This document shows positions 61,341 through 64,000 of a stretch of DNA of 64,000 bases, one piece after another. The notes under the pieces were generated by a model. That model was not told the DNA's origin. It was given only the letters and a program-made list of their open reading frames with translations, and did not search any database. The stretch comes from a bacterium (GTDB taxonomy: Bacteria > Zhuqueibacterota > QNDG01 > JAGLOF01): contig JAGLOF010000001.1 of assembly GCA_023139105.1 (NCBI GenBank), forward strand, positions 50,255 through 114,254, written 5' to 3'. Position 1 is the stretch's first letter. The number at the start of each line of letters is the position of its first letter. Both the position numbers and the translations under genes were made by a program.

Positions 61341-61463
61341 GTCTCTGCGAGGGAGCCTTCTTTTCCAGGCGACCGCGGCAGTCTTCTAAAGGATCACTGG
61401 GAACTGTTGATTAATGACGCTTGCATAAGGGGATTGCCACGGCACAGAACGCCTCGCAATGAC
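61341..61463. repeat. ~123 bp interspersed repeat, copy 2
   Basis: Same sequence and orientation as copy 1. Confidence 0.9.
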
Positions 61464-61475
61464 ACGAAAACGCCT

Positions 61476-61597
61476 GTCTCTGCGAGGGAGCCTTCTTTTC
61501 CAGGCGACCGCGGCAGTCTCCTAATGGATCAGCGGGAACTGTAAATCAACGACGCTGCGTAGGGGGATTGCCACGGCACAGAACGCCTCGCAATGAC
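61476..61597. repeat. ~122 bp interspersed repeat, copy 3 (tandem with copy 2)
   Basis: Same sequence and orientation as copies 1 and 2. Confidence 0.9.
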
Positions 61598-63009
61598 ACG
61601 AAAAGGGAGTTCGTAGTATCATTAAACAGCATTAAAGCTGCATCTTCACCAGCGGTCGTGCTGCTTGAAGACTGTTTGCCAACATTATCCGCACGACCTG
61701 CAACATATTCACGCGGCTCATCACATCGCTCCGAACCACCTCTTATCAGCCCAAAAACCACACTTAACATATGCAACCATGTCCCTTGGTGTGCAGCTTT
61801 CATTTTCGCAAATGCTTCTTTTTGGTCATCGGCTGAAATCTCAGGGCCTAAATCAGAGGGCCTTGAGCCAAAAAAGGCAGGAGAAATTTTGTGGGTCAAA
61901 TGGCCAATTCGATTAACATATTTTTTAGCAATCATTGCTTGCCATACGTATGGTCTGAAATCATTCTTTTCAACCCACCCAATGCTGTGATGCACACGAC
62001 TGGAAAGATCGGCGCGAATTTCCAATTGTCGGTGGCCGCTACTTTCTTTTGAGTCATGATGTTTCTCTTCCTCAAGCAGTTGTAAACGCGCAAAATTCTC
62101 ACCCGTAAGGTTGTACTTGCTCAACATGGGATGGTTATTATTCTCCTTTAACCAGCGAAACAACGCAACTGAATCCCACTGCCCAAGACCCCAGGCATCA
62201 TTGGTACGACCGATCCGTACATGACCACCAATCATACCCTCAATTAATAATGTTTGAACTGTCTCGAGGTCAAACACCACTTCATTCATCAACCTCGCAA
62301 TTAAATTATCACGATAAGCATCAATCTCAGCCACTGCCATACCAATGCGCCCATAGGGTTTCCTCATGTGCGTATCAAATACATTTCTCAGCTTATCTGC
62401 ATCAAGTATCTTTTCAAGATACTCTATAACCTTATCCAATTGAAGCGCCTTACGTACTGCCGCACTAACCGGTACTTCTATATCAAATCGATTCGGGATC
62501 GTAAAACGAAGCTCTCCTTTTTCGTTTCGCTTATAACGGAGCACAGTCCCTTTATCAATGTGGAGTATATGCAATAAAATATTTGCACTGTTACGACGCC
62601 CTGCTGTTTCCTTCCGGTAATGCTTTTTTGCATTTTTAACAATAATCGCACGCAAGTCAGCAAGCAGGGTTGCGTCAATGTGGCGAGTGCCGTTTTGAAT
62701 TTCAGATACTCGTTTCATAAAGTGACTGAGCCCCATTTGAAAAACTTCCTTATGGTTTTTATTGACTTGTTTCATATCTGGGCGATCAATAAGTTGCTGA
62801 AAAACCTTAAAGGCTTTCATAACATCCTTATCATCTGTTTTGATGATCGTGTGAATTTGCTCGATCAAATACTCATCCACGGTCTGACCATCTTCATTGC
62901 GAACGACTGGCCAAGAGGTATCAGTCGATGCTTTTTTCTTGAGCTTCATCAGCGCACTCTGTCCCTGATGTGTTGCCAGTGTTGAAGAAGTTGGTTTTAT
63001 AGTTGACAT
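61546..63009 (-). CDS. Uncharacterised protein with repeat-derived C-terminus
   Basis: ORF 61546..63105; preferred start MSTIKPTSSTLATHQGQSAL at 63009 with GGAACACC upstream; tail SLRGVLCRGNPPTQRR lies in repeat copy 3. Confidence 0.65.
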   Translation of the reverse strand: MSTIKPTSSTLATHQGQSALMKLKKKASTDTSWPVVRNEDGQTVDEYLIEQIHTIIKTDDKDVMKAFKVFQQLIDRPDMKQVNKNHKEVFQMGLSHFMKRVSEIQNGTRHIDATLLADLRAIIVKNAKKHYRKETAGRRNSANILLHILHIDKGTVLRYKRNEKGELRFTIPNRFDIEVPVSAAVRKALQLDKVIEYLEKILDADKLRNVFDTHMRKPYGRIGMAVAEIDAYRDNLIARLMNEVVFDLETVQTLLIEGMIGGHVRIGRTNDAWGLGQWDSVALFRWLKENNNHPMLSKYNLTGENFARLQLLEEEKHHDSKESSGHRQLEIRADLSSRVHHSIGWVEKNDFRPYVWQAMIAKKYVNRIGHLTHKISPAFFGSRPSDLGPEISADDQKEAFAKMKAAHQGTWLHMLSVVFGLIRGGSERCDEPREYVAGRADNVGKQSSSSTTAGEDAALMLFNDTTNSLFVSLRGVLCRGNPPTQRR

Positions 63010-63157
63010 GGGTGTTCCTTTATTGTTAAAAGCGGCCGTGTTATGTAATTTGATAATATATGAATGATTGCAGTGAATGCAATAGCGGGAGTTCACAAAC
63101 AACACCCCTCATGCTTTCATCACGACCGAAGAGTGAAAGGCTCTACCTCTTGATGCT

Positions 63158-63253
63158 GTCATCTCGACCGAAGGGAGAGATCTTAAAACTATACGCTTGT
63201 GCCGCTAACTAACCTTTTTAAGATCTCTCTGTCGCAAGCTCCGTCGAGATGAC
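63158..63253. repeat. REP-like palindromic repeat
   Basis: GTCATCTCGACCGAAGGGAGAGATCTTAA ... TTAAGATCTCTCTGTCGCAAGCTCCGTCGAGATGAC. Confidence 0.7.
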
Positions 63254-63302
63254 AAGCCGAGGATAAGAGGCAGGCATCAATCAGTGCAGCACCATCCATT
63301 TT

Positions 63303-63674
63303 CTACTTCCTAAAATACTTCACTTTTGGCATATTCTTAAAATCACTATCCTGAGTCCAAACTGTTGCATCAAATTTCTTTGCCGTAGCCCAAATAATGC
63401 TGTCCGCCATTGGTATTTTATTGTACAAACTGATGACTGCCCCGGACATGGCTATCTCAGCACTAAGGTCTATGACTTGCCCCTGTTTCATTGCCGCTAT
63501 TCCTTTAAGGGCACTATTTTCATTCTTCTCTCTCAAGATCACTTTGAAAACTTCATAGATTGTTATTGATGGCACCAATAAATTCTCAACGTCAGAAAGA
63601 GGTTCTTCAAATTTATTTGCATTAGCACCGCCGGAGAAAAATTCAAGCCAGCCGGAGGAATCAACTATATTCAT
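63303..63674 (-). CDS. PIN-domain toxin (VapC-like)
   Basis: MNIVDSSGWLEFFSGG; ITIYEVFKVI; PMADSIIWATAK; WTQDSDF. Confidence 0.9.
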   Translation of the reverse strand: MNIVDSSGWLEFFSGGANANKFEEPLSDVENLLVPSITIYEVFKVILREKNENSALKGIAAMKQGQVIDLSAEIAMSGAVISLYNKIPMADSIIWATAKKFDATVWTQDSDFKNMPKVKYFRK

Positions 63675-63877
63675 ACCCTGTCCTCCTCACGTTCAAAATG
63701 AGTATCAATCCCTTTAAGAAAGCCCTTCATTTCAGTTATCTTTATTATAGGGATAAGCTCAATTCTATCTTCATATTGAATGACTTGCAATCTTTGCCCG
63801 GGAATGAGTTTCATGGATTCACGTACATTTTTTGGTATTACGACCTGAAATTTCGGTGAGATCTTTACCGCTTCCAT
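63671..63877 (-). CDS. AbrB-type antitoxin (VapB-like)
   Basis: MEAVKISPKFQVVIPKNVRESMKLIPGQRLQVIQYEDRIELIPI; overlaps toxin start. Confidence 0.9.
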   Translation of the reverse strand: MEAVKISPKFQVVIPKNVRESMKLIPGQRLQVIQYEDRIELIPIIKITEMKGFLKGIDTHFEREEDRV

Positions 63878-64000
63878 TGGATTCCTCCTTGTTACACTGT
63901 TGTCGTAATACGTTAATACTATCGATCATCAAAATCAACAACTTTTTTCTATCGATAATATTTCCCCTCTTACACCTCGTTCCCATGCTCTGAGGCTGTG

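Noticed and set aside
60569-61597. Repeats considered as a CRISPR array
   Set aside because: Units are ~123 bp, irregularly spaced, with a TA operon between two copies; no short repeats with uniform spacers.

Overview
64 kb bacterial chromosomal window with three zones. (1) 1-24 kb, mixed housekeeping and accessory genes: DUF3857 protein, penicillin acylase, YhaM-like nuclease, two-component system, nitronate monooxygenase-like, AraC regulator, PD40 protein, two Na+ symporters, tmRNA, an SNF2/SWIM gene pair that both look internally deleted, PHP phosphatase, DUF2520 protein, uridine kinase-like protein. (2) 24.3-58.3 kb, an almost uninterrupted minus-strand block. Read 5'->3' it runs: [NiFe] hydrogenase (MvhG/A-like), HdrC-HdrB-HdrA-MvhD, fumarate-reductase-like FeS and FAD subunits, 2-oxoacid:ferredoxin oxidoreductase (KorDABC), SucC-SucD, thioesterase, ElbB, class I fumarase alpha/beta, HycI-like protease fused to a DRTGG-like domain, a sensory-looking [FeFe]-hydrogenase-like module with ATPase/DRTGG/PHP genes, NuoE/NuoF/(NuoG-GltD) resembling an Stn-type bifurcating transhydrogenase, then the classical DUF177-rpmF-plsX-fabHDG-acpP-fabF-rnc cluster and an acyl-CoA dehydrogenase. 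A divergent LysR gene sits upstream, and the intergenic region holds a small leader ORF followed by a terminator-like hairpin. (3) 59.7-64 kb, a toxin-antitoxin/repeat island: two VapBC-like pairs, YefM-YoeB bracketed by ~123 bp direct repeats, and an unknown 519 aa ORF whose C-terminus is encoded by one repeat. The strongest candidate system is the H2/Hdr/fumarate-reductase/KOR cluster with its possible attenuator. All calls come from reading the sequence and supplied translations; no database search was run.
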